Assembly: GCA_012520715.1 (NCBI GenBank)
Contig: JAAYNT010000028.1
Coordinates: 1 to 7,909 of the forward strand
DNA: 7,909 bases
Origin: Acholeplasmataceae bacterium
Lineage (GTDB): Bacteria; Bacillota_I; Bacilli_A; Acholeplasmatales; Acholeplasmataceae
Reading direction: 5' to 3'
A model generated the notes under the pieces. The model had not been told where the DNA came from. It worked only from the letters and a program-made list of their open reading frames with translations, and ran no database searches. Below are positions 1 to 6,079 of the stretch, piece by piece (positions within the stretch are counted from its first letter, which is position 1; each line of letters starts with the position of its first letter). The position numbers were made by a program, and so were the translations under genes.

Positions 1-1223
1 TCACCAAAACTAACAAATCCCATTTTAAAAGCGTAACCTAAATTAAACTTAGTTGCTCTTTCAACACCGATTAATACTTCATATGGATTAACTCCTTGAC
101 CTATAAAAGTATCTTTTGGCATTGTTTTATATGAAACAGGTAATTGTTCAACACTACTGTTAACCATTCTTTCAACGGTCAAAGTAACATTTCTTTCACT
201 TGAATCAAGTTCATCTACTAATGTCGTTAACTCTTTCCAAGTAGTTACCGGTGTAGCGTTATACTCTATTATTTTATCTCCTGGTTTGAGTCCTGATTTT
301 TCTGCAGTTCCTCCAACTGAACCAATTACTAATTGTTCTGCTTCTTTTCCAACATTAGTAACTCCTAAATAATGAATTAATACATTTGAGTTAAATGAAA
401 CTAGTTCATCTTTTCCTTCTATTTTTAGTGTAATGTTAGAACCTGGGTTATTATATATTTCTTTTGATAATTCGTCCCATGTTGTAATACTAATACCATT
501 AATTTCTGTAACTGTAAAATTCTTATCAACAACACTAGCTAGTGGTCCATTTGGTATAGTTTTAGCTATTTTTGCTTCTTGAACTGGCTTGCCAGTTATC
601 GCAAAAGCAACTATAAATAGTAAAATTGCTAATACAAAGTTCATAAGTGGTCCAGCAAACATGACTAAGAAACGTTGCCATTTTGGTTTTGAGTTTAAAC
701 TTCTTTCTTTTGGTGCAATTTGTAACTCTTTTTCTTTACCATAGTAATATTTAGCATTATCTAAGACAGTATATCTTACTATTTCACCTGATTCTAATTC
801 TAATTCAATATATAATCCGCTAACTTCGTCTGAATCTTCGCTAATTTTTTTGTTTCTATCAAATAACTCATATGATTTAACTTTTCCGATAACTTCAGAC
901 TCTAAATCATATGATAAGACAATACCTGATACTTTTTTGTCTTCATCAAATCTTAGACCAATCGTATCATTTTCTTTGATCATTGCAAAGTTATTATCTT
1001 CACCAGCTAAGCTTACATATCCACCAATTGGAATAGCTCTAATGGAATAAGTTGTTTCTCCTTTTTTATATTTATATAGTGCAGGTCCCATTCCAATTGA
1101 ATATTCATGACATAAAACACCAATTTGTTTAGCAACAAAAAAGTGTCCCAGTTCATGTAATAAAATAATAATACCTAATACTAATATAAATACTAATAAA
1201 TTAAGTAAAAAGATTCCCATCAT
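1..1223 (-). CDS. rseP: RseP/RasP-type site-2 intramembrane zinc metalloprotease (partial, C-terminus beyond left edge)
   Basis: Membrane-embedded S2P-family protease that cuts transmembrane segments of substrates such as anti-sigma factors and leftover signal peptides. I translated 407 residues from the minus strand before the window ends. The zinc site HELGH is at residues 23-27 in the first transmembrane helix. GYVSLAGED follows, matching the GGFVRMAGED region of B. subtilis RasP, and then comes a soluble insert of RasP type ending in IAPKERSLNSKPKWQR. A second helix with AGPLMNF lies around residues 185-207. Two PDZ-like segments follow (about 213-280 and 290-365; the second contains SGLKPGDKI), whereas B. 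subtilis RasP has one. The third zinc ligand (LDGG region) should lie past the edge. Two adjacent ATGs (1223 and 1220) are both possible starts. The Shine-Dalgarno AGGAG sits inside the end of dxr, one base separates the genes, and translational coupling is likely. Confidence 0.93.
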   Translation of the reverse strand, partial: MMGIFLLNLLVFILVLGIIILLHELGHFFVAKQIGVLCHEYSIGMGPALYKYKKGETTYSIRAIPIGGYVSLAGEDNNFAMIKENDTIGLRFDEDKKVSGIVLSYDLESEVIGKVKSYELFDRNKKISEDSDEVSGLYIELELESGEIVRYTVLDNAKYYYGKEKELQIAPKERSLNSKPKWQRFLVMFAGPLMNFVLAILLFIVAFAITGKPVQEAKIAKTIPNGPLASVVDKNFTVTEINGISITTWDELSKEIYNNPGSNITLKIEGKDELVSFNSNVLIHYLGVTNVGKEAEQLVIGSVGGTAEKSGLKPGDKIIEYNATPVTTWKELTTLVDELDSSERNVTLTVERMVNSSVEQLPVSYKTMPKDTFIGQGVNPYEVLIGVERATKFNLGYAFKMGFVSFG

Positions 1224-1224
1224 G

Positions 1225-2376
1225 TCACTCTCCTAAATAGTAGTTGTAAATAGCTTGTTTTATCTCTTTATCAACTCTAATAATATCTTCTAAGGTCGGA
1301 TTTTTAATATTATCACTAGATAATGTGTATCTAATGATAATTGATTCTATTTCTTTAAAAGTAATTTTATCTTTTAAAAACAAATCAACCGCAGCTTCAT
1401 TAGCTGCGTTATATATAGTTGGTAAGATTCCGCCAATCTTACCTACTTCATAAGCTAAACTTATCATTGGATATCTAATTTCATCCATTGGTTTTAAGGT
1501 TAGTTTAGATATGTTTGTAATTGGCTCATCTTCAATTTGATATGGAAAATATAAAACTTTTCTAATAGGTATTTTCATATCATTTTTAGATATATTCATT
1601 AGTTTAGTTCCATCTTTTAAATAAACAATAGCATGAACTAAACTCTCATCGTGTAATAAAGTTTCAATATCATAATAATCAAAGCCAAACAAATGGTTAG
1701 CTTCAATTATTTCAAGTCCTTTATTAACCATTGTCGCACTATCAATTGTAATTTTGGGTCCCATTTCCCAGTTAGGATGCTTTAGGGCGTCTTCTTTTGT
1801 AACATTAACTAGATCGCGTCTACTTAAATGTCTTAATGCACCACCACTTGCAGTGATCGCTATTTTTTTAATATTGTCTCTGTTTTCTACTTGTCTTAAT
1901 AACTCCCAAAGAGCAAAATGTTCAGAATCAATTGGCAGTAACATAACACCATGCTTAATTACTAAATCTTTAATAATTGGTCCAGCCATTACTAATGTTT
2001 CTTTATTAGCAAGTCCAATATCTTTTCCTGCTTTAATAGCTTCAACGGTTGGCATTAAACCACTTGAACCAGATAGAGCATTAATAAGTAAGCCTGGTTT
2101 ATGATATCTTGCTACTTCAAGTAAGCCTTCATCACCTAAAACCCATTTAATATCTGGATATTTACTTTGATACTTACTTATTTGATTTTCATATCTAAGT
2201 GAAGCAATCTCTGGTTTAAATACTGAAAGGATTGCTTCATTAATGTGATCATTTGAACTAAGTGATAATCCTACTAAATTAAAGTCTTTGTTATGTTTTA
2301 AGATATCTAGTGTTTGAAGTCCAATTGAGCCACCAGCTCCAAGAATATAAATATTTTTTACTTCTATACTGGCCAT
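1225..2376 (-). CDS. dxr: 1-deoxy-D-xylulose 5-phosphate reductoisomerase
   Basis: Cytosolic enzyme converting DXP to 2-C-methyl-D-erythritol 4-phosphate with NADPH and a divalent metal, the committed step of the MEP isoprenoid pathway. At 383 residues it has normal family length. The N-terminal nucleotide-binding loop is GAGGSIG (13-19). NKETLVMAG is at 124-132. Metal ligands D150 and E152 lie in PIDSEH, and E222 lies in NKGLE, equivalent to E. coli D150, E152 and E231. HPNWEMG is at 200-206 and NAANEAAV at 323-330. Some usually invariant positions differ: the loop is normally GSTGSIG and GGALR (178-182) is normally GGPFR, so this is a divergent copy, but the metal ligands are intact. The start overlaps the end of cdsA by 13 bases, with AGGAG inside cdsA about 4 bases before the ATG, so coupling to cdsA is likely. 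The stop is TGA, one base before rseP. Confidence 0.97.
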   Translation of the reverse strand: MASIEVKNIYILGAGGSIGLQTLDILKHNKDFNLVGLSLSSNDHINEAILSVFKPEIASLRYENQISKYQSKYPDIKWVLGDEGLLEVARYHKPGLLINALSGSSGLMPTVEAIKAGKDIGLANKETLVMAGPIIKDLVIKHGVMLLPIDSEHFALWELLRQVENRDNIKKIAITASGGALRHLSRRDLVNVTKEDALKHPNWEMGPKITIDSATMVNKGLEIIEANHLFGFDYYDIETLLHDESLVHAIVYLKDGTKLMNISKNDMKIPIRKVLYFPYQIEDEPITNISKLTLKPMDEIRYPMISLAYEVGKIGGILPTIYNAANEAAVDLFLKDKITFKEIESIIIRYTLSSDNIKNPTLEDIIRVDKEIKQAIYNYYLGE

Positions 2377-3299
2377 ACTTCTCCTAATATTCTAAAAACA
2401 AAGACTAAAAATAAGGCGGCGAATATTGTAGAATCAAACCTATCTAACACTCCACCATGACCTGGAAATATCTCTCCAAAGTCTTTTATATCATAAGTAC
2501 GCTTCAATTTAGAAGCAAATAAATCACCTAATTGTCCAAATATCGATAAAGTTAAGGTAAGCGGAATAATAATTAAGGCTTGTTGCCACAAGATTGGCGC
2601 CTTATCAGCTCCCGTACCCAAACTAGTAATACCATGTAAGATAGTTTGTTTTCCGTTAGCATTAAAAAATGAGCCATTTGGAAAAATCATCCCGTAAAAT
2701 AGGGCAAACATCGATGCTACTACGGTTGCAATGACTGTTCCAGCAATTGCTCCTTCCCAGCTCTTTTTAGGACTAATAACTGGGGCCATTTTATGTTTGC
2801 CGTATTTAACGCCAAACAAAAAGGCAAAGGTATCAGTCAATACTGTTACCATTAATACATAAATAATGTATCTAGATCCAAGTAGTCTTAAAATTACAAG
2901 TGATCCAAACCCTAAACCTAAATAAGAGATGATTAGTAAGGCAATACCTAGCGTATTAGCATCAAAGTTTTTAAGGAAAATTGATAACATAAATATAACA
3001 AGTAACGCTGCAGTAAGTATTAGTGTAACATCTGTTTTAAGCTCATTTAAATTCTGACCACTACTTGAATGCCAAACATTACCAATAATGACATAAAAGC
3101 CAATGGTAAATATAATAATAGCAACTTTTAAAAACCAGTCAAATTTATGTTCTCTTTCAAACATACTAATTAACTCAAAGGCTGCTAAAACAGCTAAAAG
3201 ACCAACCCCTACTTCGAAAGGTATGATCATTTGTTCAAATATTAAAAGTGGCGCAAAAATTAAGACAATAATTAATGCTGTAATCGTTCTTTTTTTCAT
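2364..3299 (-). CDS. cdsA: phosphatidate cytidylyltransferase (CDP-diacylglycerol synthase)
   Basis: Integral membrane enzyme that joins phosphatidate and CTP to form CDP-diacylglycerol, the branch-point precursor of phosphatidylglycerol and cardiolipin. The 311-residue protein has about eight hydrophobic helices. TDTFAFLFGVKYGKHK (155-170) is followed by ISPKKSWEG (175-183). The complete family signature runs from S263 to D289, including LKR (265-267), KDFGEIFPGHGG (272-283) and DRFD (286-289). It is somewhat longer than usual; the extra length appears to be a polar loop around 205-238. The start at 3299 is supported by AAGGA 9 bases upstream and an in-frame TAG just before the ATG. It has its own promoter and heads the cdsA-dxr-rseP unit, with 13 bases of overlap with dxr. 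uppS, its usual upstream neighbour, is absent here. Confidence 0.97.
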   Translation of the reverse strand: MKKRTITALIIVLIFAPLLIFEQMIIPFEVGVGLLAVLAAFELISMFEREHKFDWFLKVAIIIFTIGFYVIIGNVWHSSSGQNLNELKTDVTLILTAALLVIFMLSIFLKNFDANTLGIALLIISYLGLGFGSLVILRLLGSRYIIYVLMVTVLTDTFAFLFGVKYGKHKMAPVISPKKSWEGAIAGTVIATVVASMFALFYGMIFPNGSFFNANGKQTILHGITSLGTGADKAPILWQQALIIIPLTLTLSIFGQLGDLFASKLKRTYDIKDFGEIFPGHGGVLDRFDSTIFAALFLVFVFRILGEVWPV

Positions 3300-3325
3300 C
3301 TACATCTTTCCTTATAACTTAAATA

Positions 3326-3355
3326 ATTATAACATAATTATAAGCTTAATAACAA
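3326..3355 (-). promoter_or_regulatory. predicted sigma-A-type promoter for cdsA-dxr-rseP
   Basis: On the minus strand, -35 TTGTTA (3350-3355) and -10 TATAAT (3326-3331) are 18 bases apart. It lies between the terminator of the small membrane protein gene and the cdsA start, where a new promoter is needed. The region is very AT-rich and offers other TATAAT-like strings, so the exact boxes are uncertain. Confidence 0.5.
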
Positions 3356-3369
3356 TTATAAGATATTTA

Positions 3370-3400
3370 TCCAAAAATAAAAGGCCATAAATGGCCTTTT
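3370..3400 (-). terminator. intrinsic terminator after the small membrane protein gene
   Basis: AAAAGGCCAT (3379-3388) and ATGGCCTTTT (3391-3400) form a GC-centred hairpin. On the minus strand it is followed by TTTTATTTTTGG. It lies about 30 bases after the stop at 3431. The stem is symmetric and also has a short T-run on the plus strand, but no plus-strand gene reads into it. Confidence 0.85.
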
Positions 3401-3430
3401 ATTTGAATTAAATTCTTATACTTTCTAGTC

Positions 3431-3652
3431 TTAGAACCAAAGGATTTTGTCCATCAGGATCAATGTTACAATGTCAACCCACATGACCAACACACCTACA
3501 AATAATAATACAATACCTAAAATTACTCCTAACATGTTTCCTTCTACTGCTGATTTAACAATTCTGTAAATTCCCCAGAAAAAACCTAAAAAGATAGCTA
3601 AAACTACTTTTAACCATTTTGGATTGTTATCCATCCATTTTACATAGCCCAT
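3431..3652 (-). CDS. small two-helix membrane protein of unknown function
   Basis: I do not recognise a named family. The 73-residue product begins with a short polar head (MGYVKWMDNNPK). A hydrophobic segment follows at about 13-31, containing WGIYRIVKS (26-34), then a long second hydrophobic segment at about 40-68, and the chain ends KILWF. The NPKWLK...WGIYR pattern resembles small uncharacterised membrane proteins that I recall from low-GC Firmicutes and mollicutes; this is recollection, not a search result. AAAGGAG lies 8 bases before the ATG. A good promoter upstream and a hairpin terminator downstream make it a self-contained single-gene unit. It occupies the place between frr and cdsA where uppS is usually found, but it has no UppS features and is far too short to be a remnant. 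Confidence 0.85.
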   Translation of the reverse strand: MGYVKWMDNNPKWLKVVLAIFLGFFWGIYRIVKSAVEGNMLGVILGIVLLFVGVLVMWVDIVTLILMDKILWF

Positions 3653-3696
3653 AATTTTCTCCTTTCAATTTTTTAAAAATTATCTTTGTTACTTTT

Positions 3697-3725
3697 ATTA
3701 TAAAGTATTTCTTTATAAATATCAA
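3697..3725 (-). promoter_or_regulatory. strong predicted promoter for the small membrane protein gene
   Basis: Minus-strand -35 TTGATA (3720-3725) and -10 TATAAT (3697-3702) are separated by exactly 17 bases, close to the sigma-A consensus. The predicted start of transcription is about 35-40 bases upstream of the start codon, leaving room for the AAAGGAG ribosome binding site. Confidence 0.7.
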
Positions 3726-3739
3726 GATAATATCGTGAT
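3721..3739. repeat. imperfect 19-bp palindrome overlapping the -35 box
   Basis: The sequence ATCAAGATAATATCGTGAT is an inverted repeat (ATCA.GATA around a central A, then TATC.TGAT) with one mismatched pair. It covers most of the -35 hexamer at 3720-3725, a position typical of a repressor operator. It is too weak, and followed by too poor a T-run, to be a convincing frr terminator. Chance occurrence in AT-rich DNA is possible. Confidence 0.35.
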
Positions 3740-3752
3740 TAAGTGGTTTTTC

Positions 3753-4307
3753 CTATATTGTCATGATTTCATCATTTTTGATTTTTGTCTCTTTATCGAC
3801 CTTTTCAGAATAATTATCTGTTAGTTTTTGGATATCACCTAATGCACTATGCTCATCATCTTCTGGTAAGCCTATTTTTTTAATTTGATCGTTGGCATCT
3901 CTTCTAATATTTCTAATCTGAACTTTACCATTTTCGCTCATCTTATCAATCTCTCTTGTTAGCTCACGGCGACGTTGTTCGGTTAACGCCGGAAGCGTTA
4001 GGCGAATACCAACACCATCATTAGCTGGTGGTAGGCCAAGATCTGATGCATAAATTGCGGTTTCAATTAATTTTAATGCTGATTTATCAAATGGTTTAAT
4101 ATATAGTTGAACTCCTTCAACAACATTAATTGAAGCTACTTGATGAATTGGTGTCATCACACCATAATATTCAATTTCAATACGGTCTAATAAACTTGGA
4201 TTTGCTCTTCCAGTTCTAATTGTGGCAAATTCCTTAACTAAGGATTTAACTGCCTTTTCCATTCTTTCTTCGGTTTCAAGTAATATCGTATCTAATAGTT
4301 CGTGCAT
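3753..4307 (-). CDS. frr: ribosome recycling factor
   Basis: Cytosolic factor that, with EF-G, splits the post-termination ribosome after peptide release. The 184-residue length matches the family. Helix-bundle domain I contains ATIRTGRANPSLLDRI (28-43) and, near the other end, LTEQRRRELTR (108-118) and RNIRRDAND (132-140), the conserved arginine-rich face that contacts 23S rRNA. The beta domain in between includes the NDGVGIRLTLP segment (96-106). The ATG lies one base after the pyrH stop, with GGGAGG inside the last pyrH codons serving as ribosome binding site, so translation is coupled to pyrH. No convincing terminator follows the stop, so some readthrough toward the hairpin at 3379-3400 is expected. 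Confidence 0.98.
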   Translation of the reverse strand: MHELLDTILLETEERMEKAVKSLVKEFATIRTGRANPSLLDRIEIEYYGVMTPIHQVASINVVEGVQLYIKPFDKSALKLIETAIYASDLGLPPANDGVGIRLTLPALTEQRRRELTREIDKMSENGKVQIRNIRRDANDQIKKIGLPEDDEHSALGDIQKLTDNYSEKVDKETKIKNDEIMTI

Positions 4308-4308
4308 A

Positions 4309-5025
4309 TTATTGTTCCTCCCATTTAACTTTGGTGCCGAGTTTTTCTTTTAACACGGCTTTTTTAATGTTTCCTGGCTTATTCATATTAAAGACTATTA
4401 ATTCAATTTGATTTTCTAAACACATGGCGGCTGCAGTTTGATCAATTACTTCTAAACGCTTTTCTAAGATTTCTCTTTGCGTAAGTTCATGATACATCTT
4501 AGCATCGTCATATTTTAATGGGTCTTTATTATAAATACCGTCAATTCCGTTTTTAGCCATTAAAATAGCTTCCATATTTAACTCTGCAGCTCTTAAGGCA
4601 GCTGCAGTATCAGTTGAGAAGTACGGTGAACCCGTACCACCAACAAATATTAAAACATAACCTTTATTAAAGTGGCGTAAGGCGCGTCTACGAATATAAG
4701 GTTCAGCAACTGCATTTACTTCAACTGCAGTCATGACACGGGTTGGTACACCTAAGCCTTCAAGACCATCTTGTAGTGCAAGTCCGTTCATAATAGTTCC
4801 AAGCATTCCCATATAGTCAGCTTGTGAGCGGTCCATTCCTAATTCTTGACCAATACGGCCTCTAAATAAGTTACCAGCTCCTACTACTACTCCAATTTGG
4901 ACTCCTAGCTCGTGAACTTCTTTAATTTGAGCGGCGATCGATTTAACTGTTTTAGGATCAATTCCTGATAAGTTATCTCCTTTTAGTGCTTCACCGCTTA
5001 TTTTTAAGATGATTCGTTTATACAT
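4309..5025 (-). CDS. pyrH: UMP kinase (uridylate kinase)
   Basis: Amino-acid-kinase-fold enzyme phosphorylating UMP to UDP with ATP; bacterial forms are hexamers controlled by GTP and UTP. At 238 residues it is full length. Motifs in order are LKISGEAL (7-14) with the catalytic lysine, VVGAGNLFRG (47-56), MGMLGTIMNGLALQD (72-86), the acceptor-site stretch GGTGSPYFSTDTAAALRAAE (129-148), KNGIDGIYNKDP (158-169) and FNMNKPGNI (212-220). The start has AAAGG about 9 bases upstream. It lies 36 bases after tsf and one base before frr, in the classic tsf-pyrH-frr order, so it is expected to be co-transcribed from the tsf promoter. Confidence 0.98.
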   Translation of the reverse strand: MYKRIILKISGEALKGDNLSGIDPKTVKSIAAQIKEVHELGVQIGVVVGAGNLFRGRIGQELGMDRSQADYMGMLGTIMNGLALQDGLEGLGVPTRVMTAVEVNAVAEPYIRRRALRHFNKGYVLIFVGGTGSPYFSTDTAAALRAAELNMEAILMAKNGIDGIYNKDPLKYDDAKMYHELTQREILEKRLEVIDQTAAAMCLENQIELIVFNMNKPGNIKKAVLKEKLGTKVKWEEQ

Positions 5026-5061
5026 ATCGTCACGCCTTTCAAGTTATTATTTAAAGAATAA

Positions 5062-5940
5062 TTATTGACCCATTTGTGCAGCTACTTCTGCAGCAAAGTC
5101 TTCTTCTTTTTTCTCAATACCTTCTCCAACTTCTATTCTTACGAAGTTTTTAACTTCAGCTTGGTTGTCTTTTAAGTATTTTTTAACTTTAATATCTGGA
5201 TCTTTAACGTATGCTTGATCAACTAAACAAATATCTTCAAAGAATTTGTTTAATCTACCAATAACCATTTTTTCAACGATATTAGCAGGTTTTCCTTCGT
5301 TTAGTGCTTGTTGTGTTAAAACTTCTTTTTCATGAGCAACAGTTGCTTCATCAACTGAATTGCGGTCTAAGAATTTAGGATTAGATGCTGCAACATGCAT
5401 TGCGATGTTTTTAGCTAATTCATCGTCTCCACCTTTAACAACAACTAAACCAACGATTCTTCCACCTTGGTGTTTATATAAACCAAAGATTTCATCGTCT
5501 TGTTTGTTTAATCTTGAAACTCTACGTAGTGTAATTTTTTCACCAATTTTAGCTGTCATGTTTAAAAGCATTTGTTCAACTGTTAACTTTTCGGCTTTAT
5601 TTACAACTTTTAATGCATCTTCAGTATTAGTAACTCCTGAAGCTTGAATAACTGTTCCAACTTCTTCTACTAACTTGTGGAAGTTTTCGTTTTGTGAAAC
5701 GAAGTCAGTTTCTGAGTTAACTTCATAAATTAACGCTTCATTACCAGTAATAATAACGTTTGCTAAACCTTCAGCAGCAACTCTAGTTGCTTTTGAAGCA
5801 GCTTTAAGTAGTCCTCTTTCTCTTAAGAAGTCTACTGCTTTATCTACATCACCGTTAGTTTGGACTAAAGCTTTTTTACAATCCATCATTCCGGCTCCTG
5901 TTTTTTCTCTTAATATTTTAATTTTTTCAATTGTTGGCAT
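5062..5940 (-). CDS. tsf: translation elongation factor Ts
   Basis: Guanine-nucleotide exchange factor that regenerates EF-Tu-GTP from EF-Tu-GDP in the cytosol. The 292 residues fit the family. The N-terminal UBA-like module contains LREKTGAGMMDCKKAL (10-25). The core carries the TDFV motif (78-81) in NSETDFVSQNENF, which contacts the EF-Tu G domain. HVAASNPKFL (182-191) and the later GKPANIVEKMVIGRLNKFF segment (216-234) follow in the dimerisation part. A very strong AAAGGAGG lies upstream of the ATG. It is separated from rpsB by a hairpin terminator and a new promoter, so it leads its own operon with pyrH and frr. Confidence 0.98.
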   Translation of the reverse strand: MPTIEKIKILREKTGAGMMDCKKALVQTNGDVDKAVDFLRERGLLKAASKATRVAAEGLANVIITGNEALIYEVNSETDFVSQNENFHKLVEEVGTVIQASGVTNTEDALKVVNKAEKLTVEQMLLNMTAKIGEKITLRRVSRLNKQDDEIFGLYKHQGGRIVGLVVVKGGDDELAKNIAMHVAASNPKFLDRNSVDEATVAHEKEVLTQQALNEGKPANIVEKMVIGRLNKFFEDICLVDQAYVKDPDIKVKKYLKDNQAEVKNFVRIEVGEGIEKKEEDFAAEVAAQMGQ

Positions 5941-5977
5941 CTTAAATGTCCTCCTTTATATTATTTTAATTATCTTA

Positions 5978-5997
5978 ATACTAAATATATTTAGTAT
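5978..5997. repeat. perfect 20-bp palindrome in the tsf leader
   Basis: ATACTAAATATATTTAGTAT is identical to its reverse complement. It lies between the predicted tsf transcription start (about 6006) and the AAAGGAGG ribosome binding site, so it could act as an operator just downstream of the promoter or as a small RNA hairpin in the 5' leader. No T-run follows, so it is not a terminator. Confidence 0.6.
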
Positions 5998-6012
5998 ATG
6001 TCCCTATCTTTA

Positions 6013-6041
6013 ATTATACATATAAAATGTAATTTATACAA
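6013..6041 (-). promoter_or_regulatory. predicted promoter for tsf-pyrH-frr
   Basis: Minus-strand -35 TTGTAT (6036-6041) and -10 TATAAT (6013-6018) are 17 bases apart. They lie just downstream of the rpsB terminator and leave a leader of about 65 nt before the tsf ATG. The -35 box is only moderately like consensus, but spacing and position fit well. Confidence 0.65.
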
Positions 6042-6050
6042 GCATTTGCC

Positions 6051-6077
6051 TATAAAAAGAAGGGATTAAATCCCTTC
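6051..6077 (-). terminator. intrinsic terminator immediately after rpsB
   Basis: GAAGGGAT and ATCCCTTC form an 8-bp stem (6059-6066 with 6070-6077) around a 3-base loop. On the minus strand TTTTTATA follows. The stem begins 2 bases after the rpsB stop codon. It could terminate fully or act as an attenuator that lowers tsf expression relative to rpsB. Confidence 0.88.
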
Positions 6078-6079
6078 AA

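Noticed and set aside
850..1050. Plus-strand open frame of 66 codons inside rseP
   Set aside because: It is antisense to a well-conserved gene, has no recognisable motif and no supporting ribosome binding site or promoter.
1224..1240. UGA read as tryptophan (mollicute code 4)
   Set aside because: All tryptophan codons seen in the genes are TGG, and the TGA ending dxr falls at the expected family length, directly before the rseP start.
1754..2104. Plus-strand open frame of 116 codons inside dxr
   Set aside because: It lies opposite the conserved catalytic region of Dxr and mirrors its codon pattern; the product looks like no protein family.
3103..3390. Plus-strand open frame of 95 codons running from cdsA into the intergenic region
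   Set aside because: Mostly antisense to cdsA and ending in low-complexity AT-rich sequence; no family resemblance.
3721..3752. Terminator directly after frr
   Set aside because: The only inverted repeat there is short, has a mismatch, lacks GC pairs at its centre and has no proper T-run, so I treat it as a possible operator instead.
5360..5647. Plus-strand open frame of 95 codons inside tsf
   Set aside because: Antisense to conserved tsf sequence with no independent signal.
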